Shown here one piece after another: positions 35,227 to 44,809 of a stretch of DNA of 64,000 nt. Source of the DNA: Amycolatopsis jiangsuensis (GTDB lineage: Bacteria; Actinomycetota; Actinomycetes; Mycobacteriales; Pseudonocardiaceae); the NCBI RefSeq assembly GCF_014204865.1, contig NZ_JACHMG010000001.1:5978501-6042500 (forward strand), given 5' to 3'. The notes below the pieces were generated by a model. The model saw nothing but the letters and a program-made list of their open reading frames with translations. It was not told the DNA's origin and ran no database searches. A program made the translations under genes and the position numbers. Positions within the stretch are counted from its first letter, which is position 1, and the number at the start of each line of letters is the position of its first letter.

Positions 35227-35429
35227 GGCTTCATCCTGGGGCCGCCGACGTGGTCCCGGGACGTCCGGCCAGTGGAATCCGGCTGTCCACCGAACGGTGG
35301 ACAGCGACGCCGTGGTTTCCCGTGGAACCAGCGAAAACACTGTCATGAGCGGGTTTTCCGGACGGCGAAACGAACTCGGCGGGAAGGGCAACCGCCGTCG
35401 AGGTGAACGTGGTCGGTCCGGCGCCACTG

Positions 35430-35448
35430 TTGACTAGTTGTCTAACAT
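35430..35448 (+). promoter_or_regulatory. Promoter/operator of the ephD-like gene
   Basis: TTGACTAGTTGTCTAACAT contains an imperfect TGAC-N5-GTC repeat typical of TetR sites, and TAACAT (35443-35448) fits a -10 element 6 nt before the ATG at 35455, so the transcript is probably leaderless. The downstream TetR is the likely binder. Confidence 0.5.
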
Positions 35449-35454
35449 GACGGC

Positions 35455-37179
35455 ATGTCTCACAAGCAGGTGATCGCCAGTGACGGTGTCCGCCTCTCGG
35501 TCCGGGTGCGCGGGGTGCCGGACGGGCCGACTGTCGTGCTCGTGCACGGCTACCCGGACAACAGCTCGCTGTGGGACGGCGTGGTCGCGGACCTGGGGCG
35601 ACGACACCGCGTGGTGACTTACGACGTGCGCGGGGCCGGTGAGTCGGACAAGCCGCGGCTGCGCCGTGCGTACCTGCTCGACCAGCTCGTGGACGACCTG
35701 GCCGCGGTGGTGGACGAGGTCCAGCCCCGGGGCCGGGTGCACCTGCTCGCGCACGACTGGGGCTCGATCCAGGCCTGGCACGCGGTCACCGGTGACCGGC
35801 TGCGCGGGCGGATCGCCTCCTACACCTCGATTTCCGGGCCGAGCCTCGACCACGCCGGCGCCTGGTTCCGCGACCAGCTCAGCAGCCCGTCACCGAAGCG
35901 GCTGGTGAACGCGCTGCGGCAGTTCCTGCACTCGTACTACATCCTGCTCTTCCAGCTTCCGGTGCTCCCGGAACTGATGTGGCGCACCGGGGCGATGCGG
36001 GCGCTGATCGGCCGGCTGGAACCGGACGAGAAGGCGCCCTCGGTCGCGGACGGCGTGCACGGCTTGAAGCTCTACCGCGCCAACATGGGTTCGCGGATGG
36101 CCCGGCCGGACCCGCGTCCCGCGGAAATCCCGGTGCAGGTGCTCGCGCCGACCGGCGACGCCTACGTGACCACCCCGCTGCAGACCGAGGTCCAGCGCTG
36201 GGTGCCGGACCTGTGGATCCGGCGGGTCGTCGGCTCGCACTGGGTCGCGCGTGGCAAGCCGGAAGTGATCGCCGCCGCGGCGGCCGAACTGGTTGCCTAC
36301 GTGGAAACCGGCGAGGAAAGCCGGGCGCTGAAACGGGCGCGGACGGGGAACCCGATGCGTGGTCGTTTTGCGCATCAGCTCGTCGTGGTCACCGGTGCGG
36401 GCAGCGGCATCGGCCGGGAGACAGCGCTGGCCTTCGCTGCCGAAGGGGCCGATGTCGTGGTGACCGACCTCAATGCGGACACCGCCGAAGAGACCGCGAA
36501 ACTGGTGCAGGAAAAGGGATCCGCCGCGGGTTCGTACACAGTGGACTCTTCTGACGGAGAAGCGGTGGCGCGGTTCGCCGGGCAGGTGGCCGCCGATTTC
36601 GGCGTCCCCGACATCGTGGTGAACAACGCGGGAATCGGCATGTCCGGCTCCTTCACCGACACGACTGTCGAGGACTGGGAAAAGGTCGTGGACGTGAACC
36701 TGTGGGGAGTGATCCACGGCTGCCGCGCCTTCGCCCCGATGATGAAGGAACGTGCCGAGGGCGGGCAGATCGTGAACCTCGCGTCTGCCGCGGCCTACCT
36801 GCCGTCGAAGATTCTGACCGCCTATGGCACCACGAAAGCGGCGGTGCTGGCGCTGAGCAACGGCTTGCGTGCGGAGCTGGCGGCCGAGGGCATCGGGGTC
36901 ACGGCGGTGTGCCCCGGCATCGTGAACACCAACATCACCGGCACGACCCGGTTCGTCGGCGTGGACGCCGAGGAACAGCGGCGGCGGCAGAAGGCGTCCT
37001 CGAAGCTGTACGCACGGCGTAACTTCGGCCCGGAAAAGGTCGCTCGGGACATTCTGCGCGCAGTGGAAAAGAACATCGCGGTGCAACCGTCCACTCCGGA
37101 AGCGAAGGTGGCGTATGTCCTTTCGCGACTGACGCCCGGACTGCTGCGTGCGGCGGCGAAGCTGGACGTCACGCCGTGA
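35455..37179 (+). CDS. ephD: EphD-like epoxide hydrolase-SDR fusion
   Basis: 574 residues in two domains. Residues 1-300 are an alpha/beta hydrolase with oxyanion motif HGYPDN and nucleophile Asp in AHDWGS; the last catalytic His is in GSHWVARGKP. Residues 308-574 are a short-chain dehydrogenase with TGAGSGIGRE (cofactor), NNAGIG, the catalytic Ser in VNLASAAAYL and YGTTK. This fusion is the EphD type of mycobacteria (Rv2214c), linked there to mycolic acid epoxide processing. Whether this organism makes such lipids is not shown here. It is co-transcribed with a TetR gene overlapping by 4 nt. Confidence 0.88.
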   Translation: MSHKQVIASDGVRLSVRVRGVPDGPTVVLVHGYPDNSSLWDGVVADLGRRHRVVTYDVRGAGESDKPRLRRAYLLDQLVDDLAAVVDEVQPRGRVHLLAHDWGSIQAWHAVTGDRLRGRIASYTSISGPSLDHAGAWFRDQLSSPSPKRLVNALRQFLHSYYILLFQLPVLPELMWRTGAMRALIGRLEPDEKAPSVADGVHGLKLYRANMGSRMARPDPRPAEIPVQVLAPTGDAYVTTPLQTEVQRWVPDLWIRRVVGSHWVARGKPEVIAAAAAELVAYVETGEESRALKRARTGNPMRGRFAHQLVVVTGAGSGIGRETALAFAAEGADVVVTDLNADTAEETAKLVQEKGSAAGSYTVDSSDGEAVARFAGQVAADFGVPDIVVNNAGIGMSGSFTDTTVEDWEKVVDVNLWGVIHGCRAFAPMMKERAEGGQIVNLASAAAYLPSKILTAYGTTKAAVLALSNGLRAELAAEGIGVTAVCPGIVNTNITGTTRFVGVDAEEQRRRQKASSKLYARRNFGPEKVARDILRAVEKNIAVQPSTPEAKVAYVLSRLTPGLLRAAAKLDVTP

Positions 37180-37766
37180 GCCGGCCGCGCCGGATGACCC
37201 CGCAGGCCCGGCGCGCCGACCTGATCGCCTCGGCGCTGGACTTGTTCGGCAGCCGGGCTCCGGAACTGGTCACAGTGGACGACATCATCGCGCACGCCGG
37301 GGTGTCGCGGCCGCTGTTCTACCGCTACTTCCGAAGCCTGCGCGAACTGCAGGTGCAGGCGCTGCGCACGGTGACCGACGGGCTCGTCGACGGGCTGGCG
37401 ACGCTGGAGGAAGGTCCGCCGGAAGTGCGGGTGCGCGCAGCCGTGCGTGGTCTCATCGACGTCGTCGCGCACTACCGGGCGGGCTATGTCGCCCTGTTGC
37501 GCAGTGGTTCCGTCATCGCGACGTCGGAAACCGACGCGGCGATCGACGAGGTGCGCAACCGTGCGGTGACGCTGATCCTCGAGTCGCTGGGAATCGCCGA
37601 GCCTTCGGCTCTCGTGCTGCTCACGTTGCGCTGCTGGACCGCCGTGGTGGAAGGCGCACTGCTGTCGTGGCTGCAGGAAGGCACTGTGCCGCGCGAAGAA
37701 CTGGACGGCTGGCTGGTGGACCAGCTGACCGCCATGCTCGCCACGACCAAGGCCCGCGAACGCTGA
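37176..37766 (+). CDS. TetR-family regulator
   Basis: 196 residues. The helix-turn-helix is at about 32-60 with IIAHAGVSRPLFYRYFRSLREL. The start GTG at 37176 overlaps the ephD-like stop by 4 nt. It probably represses the two-gene operon through the site at 35430-35448. A terminator follows at 37770. Confidence 0.88.
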   Translation: MSRPRRMTPQARRADLIASALDLFGSRAPELVTVDDIIAHAGVSRPLFYRYFRSLRELQVQALRTVTDGLVDGLATLEEGPPEVRVRAAVRGLIDVVAHYRAGYVALLRSGSVIATSETDAAIDEVRNRAVTLILESLGIAEPSALVLLTLRCWTAVVEGALLSWLQEGTVPREELDGWLVDQLTAMLATTKARER

Positions 37767-37769
37767 AAC

Positions 37770-37816
37770 GCCGTGAAGGCCTCCTCCGGGGAATCCCTGG
37801 AAAAGGCCTTCACGGC
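37770..37816. terminator. Bidirectional terminator between the TetR gene and citA
   Basis: 13-bp stem (37770-37782 with 37804-37816) around a loop that can form a small inner stem. It shares GCCGTG-AAG and CCTCCT with the terminator at 15318, so it belongs to the same intergenic family. Confidence 0.85.
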
Positions 37817-37827
37817 GGTGAACGGGG

Positions 37828-38967
37828 TCAGTGCTTGGTGACGCTGTCCCAGCCTTCGACGTCGCCCGGCTTGCGCGGGGCCGGTCCGACGTACTTCGCC
37901 GACGGACGGACGAGCCGGCCGGTCTTCTTCTGCTCCAGGATGTGCGCGGCCCAGCCCGCGGTACGGGCGGAGGAGAACATCGAGGGCATCATCTGCGGCG
38001 GGACCTGCGCGAAGTCCAGGATCACCGCGGCCCAGAACTCCACGTTCGTTTCGATCGGGTGATCCGGGCGGCGTTCCCGCAGCTCGGTCAGCGCCGCCTG
38101 CTCCAGCGCGGCGGCGACCTCGAAGCGTTCCGCGCCCAGTTCCTTGCAGGTGCGGCGCAGCACGCGGGCCCGCGGGTCCTCCGCGCGGTAGACGCGGTGA
38201 CCGAAGCCCATCAACCGCTCCTTGCGGTCGAGGATGCCCTTGACCAGGCCGGTCGCGTCGCCGGTGCGTTCGACCTCCTCGATCATCGGCAGCACCCGGG
38301 CAGGCGCCCCGCCGTGCAGCGGCCCGGACATCGCGCCGATCGCGCCGGAGAGCGAGGCGGCCACGTCGGCGCCGGTGGAGGCGATGACGCGGGCGGTGAA
38401 GGTGGACGCGTTGAGCCCGTGCTCGGCAGCCGAGACCCAGTAGGCGTCGAGCGCCTTGACGTGGTCCGGATTCGGCTCGCCGCGCCAGCGGACGAGGAAC
38501 CGCTCGGTGATCGAGGACGCCTCGTCCACCCGTGCCTGCGGCACCGCGGGCTCGTTCAGCCCGCGCGCGGACTGGGCGATGTAGGACAGCGCCATCACCG
38601 AGGCACGGGCCAGCTGGTCGCGGGCCTGGTCGTCGGTGATGTCGAGCAGCGGCTGGAAGCCCCAGATCGGCGCGAGCATGGCGAGCGCCGACTGGACGTC
38701 GACCCGGACGTCCCCGGTGTGCACCGGGAGCGGGAACGGCTCGGCGGGCGGAAGGCCCTGTCCGAACCGGCCGTCGACGAGCAGGCCCCATACGTCCCCG
38801 AAGGTCACCTTGCCCGCGAGGTCCTCGATGTCCACGCCGCGGTAACGCAGCGCACCGCCGTCCCGATCGGGCTCGGCGATCTCGGTGTGGAACGCGACGA
38901 CGCCTTCGAGCCCCGGCCGGAAGCCGTCGTCGGCCTGTTCGGTCTTGCTGGTCGTGGAGGTAGTCAC
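37828..38967 (-). CDS. citA: Citrate synthase 2 (CitA type)
   Basis: 379 residues, converting oxaloacetate and acetyl-CoA to citrate. The catalytic His are in GPLHGGAP and GFGHRVYRAEDPRA; the catalytic Asp region is before RRPDHPIETNVEFW. It is shorter than the major enzyme and related to 2-methylcitrate synthases, as for mycobacterial Rv0889c. The start is the GTG at 38967. A second citrate synthase gene (59115) is present, so this one is probably the minor form. It is divergent from a TetR gene across a region of about 530 nt. Confidence 0.93.
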   Translation of the reverse strand: MTTSTTSKTEQADDGFRPGLEGVVAFHTEIAEPDRDGGALRYRGVDIEDLAGKVTFGDVWGLLVDGRFGQGLPPAEPFPLPVHTGDVRVDVQSALAMLAPIWGFQPLLDITDDQARDQLARASVMALSYIAQSARGLNEPAVPQARVDEASSITERFLVRWRGEPNPDHVKALDAYWVSAAEHGLNASTFTARVIASTGADVAASLSGAIGAMSGPLHGGAPARVLPMIEEVERTGDATGLVKGILDRKERLMGFGHRVYRAEDPRARVLRRTCKELGAERFEVAAALEQAALTELRERRPDHPIETNVEFWAAVILDFAQVPPQMMPSMFSSARTAGWAAHILEQKKTGRLVRPSAKYVGPAPRKPGDVEGWDSVTKH

Positions 38968-39494
38968 TCTCGAGAAACCCTTTCGATGCGCATTTCCCCG
39001 GCTGTGTACTCACGCGCGCGGACGGGATACACGCTGGCTCCTGGCGCGCCTCATCGCACGGTGGACAAACCATGCTCCTCCGACCCACCCCGGGGCAACG
39101 GAAGAAGTGGTGGTTTCGGTCACGATTCCGAGAACGATTCAGCCCAGCCGTCGCCCGGACGGCAAGTTCTCCGGCGAGCGGAGGTGAACGGCGGGTTGCC
39201 CGGGGTGGGCGCGCCGTGTCGTGCGGACCAACCGCGGCGGTGGTCCGCACTGCGGCTGCACGTTCCGATTGGCCGGTCGTCCAGATCGTGCGCGGCCGGG
39301 AAATCGGCGCCGTGGGTCCGCTGAGTCCACTGTGGACCACAAATGCGATCGGGGCCGTCTTCGCCACCCGGCGGTCTCGGCTGCCCGGGACCTCGTTGTT
39401 CCTTCGAAAGCGACTACTGCTAGAAATTCGTGCCCTGGCAGGCGTGCGTGCGCACTTCTGGTCATGGATATTTTCATTGGTGGGAAGGGGACCT
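38968..39494. other. 527-nt intergenic region between citA and a TetR gene
   Basis: No gene is supported. The open frames on both strands are short, change composition halfway, and show no domain. There is an AT-richer patch at about 39395-39435 containing CTGCTAGAAATTC, a possible promoter region. Both flanking genes point outwards, so divergent promoters and operators must lie here. Confidence 0.55.
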
Positions 39495-40112
39495 GTGGCC
39501 CGTACGTACGGTGGCGTCCCACCCGAGCGCAGGCGAGCCGAGCGGCGGGAGCGGCTGCTGACCGCGGCACTCGAACTCTTCACCGACCACGGTTTCCGGC
39601 GGACGCGGATCACCCAGCTGTGCAGCCGGGCCGCGGTGTCCACGCGGAACTTCTACGAGGAGTTCGCCGGCCTCGAAGAAGTACTGCGCACCCTGCACGA
39701 CCGGATCAACTCGCTCGCGCTGCGGCACGTCTCCGCCGCGCTGGACGAGGTCGCCGACGCCGACGCGATGACCCGGATCGCCCGGCTGCTGGACGTGTTC
39801 GTGGCCACCGTGACCGTCGACCCCCGGATGCCGCGGCTCAACTACGTGGAAGCGGTCGGGGTGAGCCCGGAGCTGGAAGCACAGCACCAGGTCTGGGTCG
39901 ACCGCTGGGCCGCTTTCATCGAGACCGAGGTCCGCCGGGGCGCGGCCGCCGGCCTCGTGCCCGACCGTGACTACCGGCTGACCGCGATCGCTCTCGTCGG
40001 CGCCGCGACCGGGCTGCTGCGCGAATGGCAGGCGCACGAGCCGCCGCTGCCGGTCGAAGAGGTGAGCGCGGAGCTGCGGGCGCTGATGCTCGCCGCGATC
40101 ACCCGTCGGTGA
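39495..40112 (+). CDS. TetR-family regulator
   Basis: 205 residues from a GTG at 39495 with AAGGGG as Shine-Dalgarno sequence. The helix-turn-helix is ITQLCSRAAVSTRNFYEEFAG, with atypical Phe-Tyr. A 12-bp palindrome CCGTACGTACGG lies within the first codons (39500-39511) and may be an autoregulatory site. It is followed by pdxH after about 130 nt and is divergent from citA, so either could be its target. Confidence 0.85.
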   Translation: MARTYGGVPPERRRAERRERLLTAALELFTDHGFRRTRITQLCSRAAVSTRNFYEEFAGLEEVLRTLHDRINSLALRHVSAALDEVADADAMTRIARLLDVFVATVTVDPRMPRLNYVEAVGVSPELEAQHQVWVDRWAAFIETEVRRGAAAGLVPDRDYRLTAIALVGAATGLLREWQAHEPPLPVEEVSAELRALMLAAITRR

Positions 40113-40244
40113 CCTGGATCGATCCGGCCCGCGGCGTGTCAGGAGTCACCGTTCGGTGGGTTTCGCCGCGCACGGTGAGCCAATACCGTCGGCGGATACC
40201 CGTGAGCCGAGACCCCTGCCAGGGACGATGAGAGGGTGGGCCGG

Positions 40245-40928
40245 ATGACACCGGAGATCGACGAGGCGGCCGACGTGACGGACGCGGTCGTGCGCCTGCC
40301 CGGCATGCGGGTGGCCTACGACGGCGCGCCGTTCGACGAGTCGGCGCTGGCCTCGACGTGGACCGAGCAGCTGCAGAGCTGGCTGAGCCAGGCGGTCTCC
40401 GAGGGACTCGCCGAGCCCAACGCGATGGTGCTGGCCACCGCCGACGCCGAGGGCAGGCCCTCCTCCCGCACCGTGCTGTGCAAGGGACTCGACGAGCGCG
40501 GCGTGGTGTTCTACACCAACTACACCTCGGCCAAGAGCCACGACCTCACCGCGACGCGCTACGCCTCGGTGACTTTCCCCTGGTACCCGCTGCACCGCCA
40601 GGTCACCGTGCGTGGCGAGGTGGAGAAGGTCGGCGCCGAGGAGACGGCCGCCTACTGGGCCCAGCGCCCGCGCGGGTCGCAGCTCGGGGCCTGGGCCTCG
40701 CCGCAGTCGCGGGTGGTCGACGGCCGCCGGGCGCTGGACAACGCGCTGCGCACGGTCGAACGCCGGTTCGGCGAGGTCGACCGGATTCCGGCGCCGCCGC
40801 ACTGGGGTGGCTGGCGGGTCCGCCCCGACTTCGTGGAGTTCTGGCAGGGCCGCGAGGACCGGATGCACGACCGTCTCCGCTTCCACCGCACACACGACGG
40901 CTGGCACGTGGAGCGCCTCGCCCCCTGA
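40245..40928 (+). CDS. pdxH: Pyridoxamine 5'-phosphate oxidase
   Basis: About 227 residues; an FMN enzyme converting PNP or PMP to PLP. Family segments are NAMVLATADAEGRPSSRTVLCKG, GVVFYTNYTSAKSHDL, ASVTFPWYPLHRQVTVRG, and the C-terminal WGGWRVRPDFVEFWQGREDRMHDRL (substrate-binding Arg and His). I prefer the ATG at 40245, which has GAGGGTG upstream; a GTG at 40236 would add three residues. The pairing with a citA gene nearby is common in actinomycetes. Confidence 0.95.
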   Translation: MTPEIDEAADVTDAVVRLPGMRVAYDGAPFDESALASTWTEQLQSWLSQAVSEGLAEPNAMVLATADAEGRPSSRTVLCKGLDERGVVFYTNYTSAKSHDLTATRYASVTFPWYPLHRQVTVRGEVEKVGAEETAAYWAQRPRGSQLGAWASPQSRVVDGRRALDNALRTVERRFGEVDRIPAPPHWGGWRVRPDFVEFWQGREDRMHDRLRFHRTHDGWHVERLAP

Positions 40929-40944
40929 TCACCCGTGCCCCTGT

Positions 40945-40970
40945 GAGTGGCGATGCCGGTCTCGCCACTC
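40945..40970. terminator. Hairpin after pdxH, GTGAGTGG family
   Basis: GAGTGGCGA (40945-40953) pairs with TCGCCACTC (40962-40970) around an 8-nt loop containing TGCCGGT, related in sequence to the 29138 terminator. Confidence 0.7.
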
Positions 40971-41001
40971 GGGAGGGCGAAATCACCTGGCTCGCCGTTG
41001 A

Positions 41002-41017
41002 TTAGCATGGCTAAAGT
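41002..41017 (+). promoter_or_regulatory. Promoter/palindrome of the MFS gene at 41026
   Basis: TTAGC-ATG-GCTAA (41002-41014) is a 13-nt palindrome overlapping TAAAGT (41012-41017), a -10 candidate 8 nt before the GTG at 41026. It looks like a repressor site on a leaderless promoter; the cognate regulator is not identified. Confidence 0.45.
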
Positions 41018-41025
41018 CTGGGGTC

Positions 41026-42336
41026 GTGAGTTCTGAACGGGGGTCGTCGCCGCCCCGCAGCGGAGCCCGGAAGCTTCTCGGCCGGATTATCGTCGACACG
41101 CGTCCGCTCAAGATCCCGGCCTTCCGGCGGCTCTGGATGTCGACCGCGGTCACCGCGGTCGGTTCGCAGCTGACCGCGGTCGCGGTACCCAAACAACTCT
41201 TCGACCTGACCGGCTCGTCCGGCTATGTCGGCCTCAGCGGCGCGGTGGCGCTCGTGCCGCTGCTCGTGTTCGGCCTCTGGGGTGGCGCGATCGCGGACGC
41301 GGTCGACCGGCGCAAGCTGCTGCTGATCACCAACGTCGGCGTCACGATCACCTCGGCGCTGCTGTGGCTGCAGGCCTTCACCGGGGTCCACTCGGTGTGG
41401 CTGGTGCTCGGGCTGCTGGCCGCCAACCAGGCGTTCTTCGCGATCAACATGCCCACCCGCGGCGCGGTCGTCGCACGGCTCGTGCCGGCTGCGCTGCTGC
41501 CCTCGGCGAACGCGCTGAACACCACGATGTCCACCTTCGGCGCGGTGTTCGGCCCGCTGTTCGGCGGCGCGCTGATCCCGGTGATCGGCCTGTCCACGCT
41601 GTACCTGGTGGATGTCTGTGCCCTGCTGATCACGCTGCTCGCGGTGTGGCGGCTGCCCGCCATCCCGCCGCTCGGCGACACGTCGCGGGGTGCCGGGCTG
41701 CGCTCGGTGATCGACGGTTTCCGTTACCTGGCCACGAGAAAGGTCCTGCTCGCGTCGTTCGTGGCGGACATCATCGCGATGGTCGCCGGGATGCCGCGGG
41801 CACTGGTCCCGGAAATGGCCGAACGCACCTTCGGCGACCCGCCCGGCGGCGGCCCGGCGCTCGGACTGCTCTACGCGGCGCTGCCGGCCGGCGCCATGCT
41901 GATCGGGCTGTTCTCCGGCTGGCTGCACCGGGTGTACCGGCACGGCGTCGCGGTGGTCGTGTCGATCTGCTTGTGGGGTGCCGCGGTCGCGGCCTTCGGG
42001 CTCGCCCATTCGCTGTGGCTCGCGGTGGTGTTCATGGCGCTCGCCGGTGCGGCCGACATGGTCAGCGCGGTGTACCGCCAGGCGATCCTGCAGACGGCGA
42101 CCACCGACGAGATGCGCGGGCGGCTTCAGGGCGTGTTCACCGTGGTGGTCGCGGGTGGCCCGCGTATCGCCGACCTCACGCACGGCTGGGCGGCGGCCGC
42201 CTGGGGCACCGCCGTCACGGCCACCGGCGGCGGACTGCTGGTGATCGTCCTGGTCCTGGCGGCGATGCTGGTGCTCCCGGCGTTCTGGCGCTACCGGGCC
42301 CCCGCCGAGGAGGACGACGTCGCCGCCACCGCGTGA
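41026..42336 (+). CDS. MFS transporter (EntS/TMS type)
   Basis: 436 residues, 12 helices. The N-terminal RRLWMSTAVTAVGSQLTAVAVPKQLFDLTGSS and the loop IADAVDRRKLLL, together with TDEMRGRLQGVFTVVV in the second half, are typical of the EntS-like MFS group that exports siderophores or drugs. It is a single gene with its own promoter. It is not related in position to the similar transporter at 13644, though both belong to the same family. The substrate is unknown. Confidence 0.88.
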   Translation: MSSERGSSPPRSGARKLLGRIIVDTRPLKIPAFRRLWMSTAVTAVGSQLTAVAVPKQLFDLTGSSGYVGLSGAVALVPLLVFGLWGGAIADAVDRRKLLLITNVGVTITSALLWLQAFTGVHSVWLVLGLLAANQAFFAINMPTRGAVVARLVPAALLPSANALNTTMSTFGAVFGPLFGGALIPVIGLSTLYLVDVCALLITLLAVWRLPAIPPLGDTSRGAGLRSVIDGFRYLATRKVLLASFVADIIAMVAGMPRALVPEMAERTFGDPPGGGPALGLLYAALPAGAMLIGLFSGWLHRVYRHGVAVVVSICLWGAAVAAFGLAHSLWLAVVFMALAGAADMVSAVYRQAILQTATTDEMRGRLQGVFTVVVAGGPRIADLTHGWAAAAWGTAVTATGGGLLVIVLVLAAMLVLPAFWRYRAPAEEDDVAATA

Positions 42337-42563
42337 GGCCGGCCGTCGCGCGGGCCGCCGGGGCGTGAGGCTCGCCGCCACGGCGTGAGGCCGGCCGTCG
42401 CGGTCGGGTGGGCTGCCACCGTGACCGCCGCGTGGGTCGGCCGTCGCGGGGCCGAGCGGCCGCTGCGTGAGGTGCATGCGATCGCCGTGCTCCCGTACTG
42501 GTGGCGGGTGCTGTCGCGGACCGGGCCCGCCGGCGTTGCTCCGAACGGCCTAGTATGCGCGGC
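42337..42563. repeat. Short GC-rich repeat region before a lipoprotein gene
   Basis: GCGTGAGGCCGGCCGTCGCG occurs twice (about 42331 and 42380) and a diverged third time, resembling the repetitive stretch at 2189-2788 in base use. The 42551-42556 hexamer TAGTAT is the -10 of the next gene. No coding signal is evident. Confidence 0.5.
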
Positions 42564-43127
42564 ATGCGTGCCTTACCGATCGCGTTGCTGGTCGCCGCCG
42601 CCGCTCTCGCCGCCTGTTCCTCGGGTGATCAGCAGGCCGCCGCTCCCCAGCCGTCGTCGTCCGCCCCGGCGTCCTCGTCGTCCGCTCCGGCCGGAAAGCC
42701 GGGGAAGACCGGGGACACCTGCTCGCTGCTGTCCGCGAACGAGGTGGGCAAGGCGATCAACATTCCCGGCGTGACCGCGAAGACCGGGCCGACCGAGGCC
42801 AACGCGAACAACGGCGGCAAGGCCACCAGCTGTGAGTACCTGGTCGGCGACAAGCAGGCCGGCGCGCTCGCGGTGACCCGGTACGAGGGGCGCCAGGCCA
42901 AGCCCGCGGACATGATCGCCGCGATCAAGAAGGCCAAGGCCGGTGCGGTGGACGTGCCTGGCTTCCCGGACGGCGCGGTGTACTACCTGGACGGCCGGAA
43001 GACCGCCACGCTCGCCGCCGCGAAGGTCGCGAACGGCGTCCCGGTGCTCGTCAACTACACCGGCCCGGCCAAGATGACGCAGCAGATGATGGTCCCGTTG
43101 GTGCACACCGCCGTCACCGGAGCCTGA
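42564..43127 (+). CDS. DUF3558-like lipoprotein
   Basis: 187 residues. The signal peptide MRALPIALLVAAAALAAC has a lipobox (LAAC). A Ser/Pro/Ala linker follows (about 22-50), then a domain with GDTCSLLSANEVGKAINIPGV and a second cysteine in TSCEYLVGD; this Cys pair is typical of the actinobacterial DUF3558 group. I take the ATG at 42564 because TAGTAT lies 7 nt upstream, giving a leaderless start; the ATG at 42555 is inside the -10. Function unknown. Confidence 0.78.
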   Translation: MRALPIALLVAAAALAACSSGDQQAAAPQPSSSAPASSSSAPAGKPGKTGDTCSLLSANEVGKAINIPGVTAKTGPTEANANNGGKATSCEYLVGDKQAGALAVTRYEGRQAKPADMIAAIKKAKAGAVDVPGFPDGAVYYLDGRKTATLAAAKVANGVPVLVNYTGPAKMTQQMMVPLVHTAVTGA

Positions 43128-43169
43128 TCGACTTTCCGCACCCGGCCCGGCGAGGCAGACTGACCGCCC

Positions 43170-44522
43170 ATGACGGACGTGAGCGTGGGGGCACCGCGGG
43201 CGGAGGAACCGCGGCTGCGGCGGGTCATGGGGCCGAAGCTGCTGTTGTTCTTCGTGGTCGGCGACATCATCGGTACCGGGGTGTACGCGCTGACCGGGCA
43301 GGTCGCCGGCCGGGTCGGCGGGGCGCTGTGGCTGCCGTTCCTGCTGGCGTTCGTGGTCGCGTTCATGACCGCGTTCAGCTACCTCGAACTGGTCGGCAAG
43401 TACCCGCGGGCGGCCGGCGCGGCGCTGTATGCGAACAAGGCGTTCGGGGTGCCGTTCCTGACGTTCATGGTCGCGTTCGCGGTGATGTGCTCCGGCATCA
43501 CGTCGGCGTCCTCGGCCGCGGTCGCCTTCGGGGCGACCTACCTCGCCGCGTTCGTGAAGCTGCCGACGGTGCTGGTCGCGATCGCCTTCGTGGTCCTGCT
43601 GGCGTTGATCAACTTCCGCGGCGTGGGCGAATCGGTCAAGGCCAACGTGGTGCTCACCTGCATCGAGCTGGCCGGGCTGCTGATCATCATCGGCGTCGGC
43701 GTGTGGGCGGTGCTCAACGGCGACGGTGAACCGGCCCGGCTGGTCGAGATCGACACCGCGGACAAGACGTGGCTGGTGGCCATCACCTCGGCGACGTCGC
43801 TGGCGTTCTTCGCGATGGTGGGGTTCGAGGACTCGGTCAACATGGCCGAGGAATGCCACGATCCGGTCCGCATCTTCCCCCGCGCGATGCTCTGGGGGAT
43901 GGTCATCGCCGCGACGATTTACGTGCTGGTGTCGGTGACGTCGTCCCTGCTCGTCCCGGCAGGCGACCTGGCCGCGGCCGAGAGCGACGCCCTGCTGAAG
44001 GTCCTCGACGTGGGCGCACCGGGGTTCCCGCGCGAGGTCTTCTCCGCGATCGGCCTGTTCGCGGTGATCAACTCGGCGTTGATCAACATGCTGATGGCCA
44101 GCAGGCTGCTCTACGGCCTGGCGAACGAACGGGTGCTGCCGCCGGTCTTCGGCCGGGTGCACCCGGTCCGCCGCACGCCGTGGGTGTCGATCGTGTTCAC
44201 CAGCCTGATCGCGATCGTCCTGGTGTCCTTCGCGGACATCAGCGCACTCGGCGGTACCACGGCGCTGCTGCTGCTCGTCGTGTTCGCCGTCGTCAACATC
44301 GCCGTGCTGATCCTGCGCCGCGACAAGATGTCCCACCGGCACTTCCGCGCCCCGACCGTGGTCCCGGTGCTGGCCGCGGTGTGCTGCCTGTACCTGGTGA
44401 GCCCGTTCTCGGGCCGCCCGGCGCAGGACTACCGGGTCGCGGGCATCCTGCTGGCCGTAGGGGTCCTGCTGTGGCTGGTGAACTGGCTGGTGAAACGGGC
44501 ACTGGACCGGCGTGCCGCGTGA
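43170..44522 (+). CDS. APC-superfamily amino acid permease
   Basis: 450 residues, 12 helices, starting MGPKLLLFFVVGDIIGTGVYALTG with the family glycine-rich first helix, then SYLELVGKYPRAAGAALYANKAFG and FFAMVGFEDSVNMAEECHDP in the sixth helix region. It imports or exchanges an amino acid or amine. It is followed by about 290 nt and then a convergent ThDP enzyme gene, so its link to the catabolic cluster is only by position. Confidence 0.9.
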   Translation: MTDVSVGAPRAEEPRLRRVMGPKLLLFFVVGDIIGTGVYALTGQVAGRVGGALWLPFLLAFVVAFMTAFSYLELVGKYPRAAGAALYANKAFGVPFLTFMVAFAVMCSGITSASSAAVAFGATYLAAFVKLPTVLVAIAFVVLLALINFRGVGESVKANVVLTCIELAGLLIIIGVGVWAVLNGDGEPARLVEIDTADKTWLVAITSATSLAFFAMVGFEDSVNMAEECHDPVRIFPRAMLWGMVIAATIYVLVSVTSSLLVPAGDLAAAESDALLKVLDVGAPGFPREVFSAIGLFAVINSALINMLMASRLLYGLANERVLPPVFGRVHPVRRTPWVSIVFTSLIAIVLVSFADISALGGTTALLLLVVFAVVNIAVLILRRDKMSHRHFRAPTVVPVLAAVCCLYLVSPFSGRPAQDYRVAGILLAVGVLLWLVNWLVKRALDRRAA

Positions 44523-44809
44523 GCCCGCGAGGCGACTGTCGACTTGTCGCCAGTGGGCGTGCCGGCGAGCAGCGGAACCAGGCCACCGGAGTGGGCCAGA
44601 GCCCGGATCCTTCAACGCCAGCCAAGGAAGCGTGGTGATCGGACTTTCCGTCCGCGCGTAATGCGTCAGTACGGAGCCTGCCCGACGTTGCCGCCGTGGC
44701 TGACCGTGGACGGAGCCGTGTCGCGGAGGTGCATGCACCGTCGACCAGTTCCTGGCCCGGCTGGACGTCGGCGGCGGTGGCGACCTGTCGGACGTGGTGC
44801 TCGCCCGGC
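44523..44809. other. Intergenic region between converging genes
   Basis: 287 nt with no supported gene. A stretch at about 44740-44815 reads TVDQFLARLDVGGGGDLSDVVLARL in one frame and might be a remnant, but there is no start codon or homology to support this. No strong terminator was found. Confidence 0.4.

Noticed and set aside
41002..41014. Iron box (TTAGCATGGCTAA)
   Set aside because: The core matches only the outer letters of the half-site; the centre and the flanks do not fit the 19-bp consensus.
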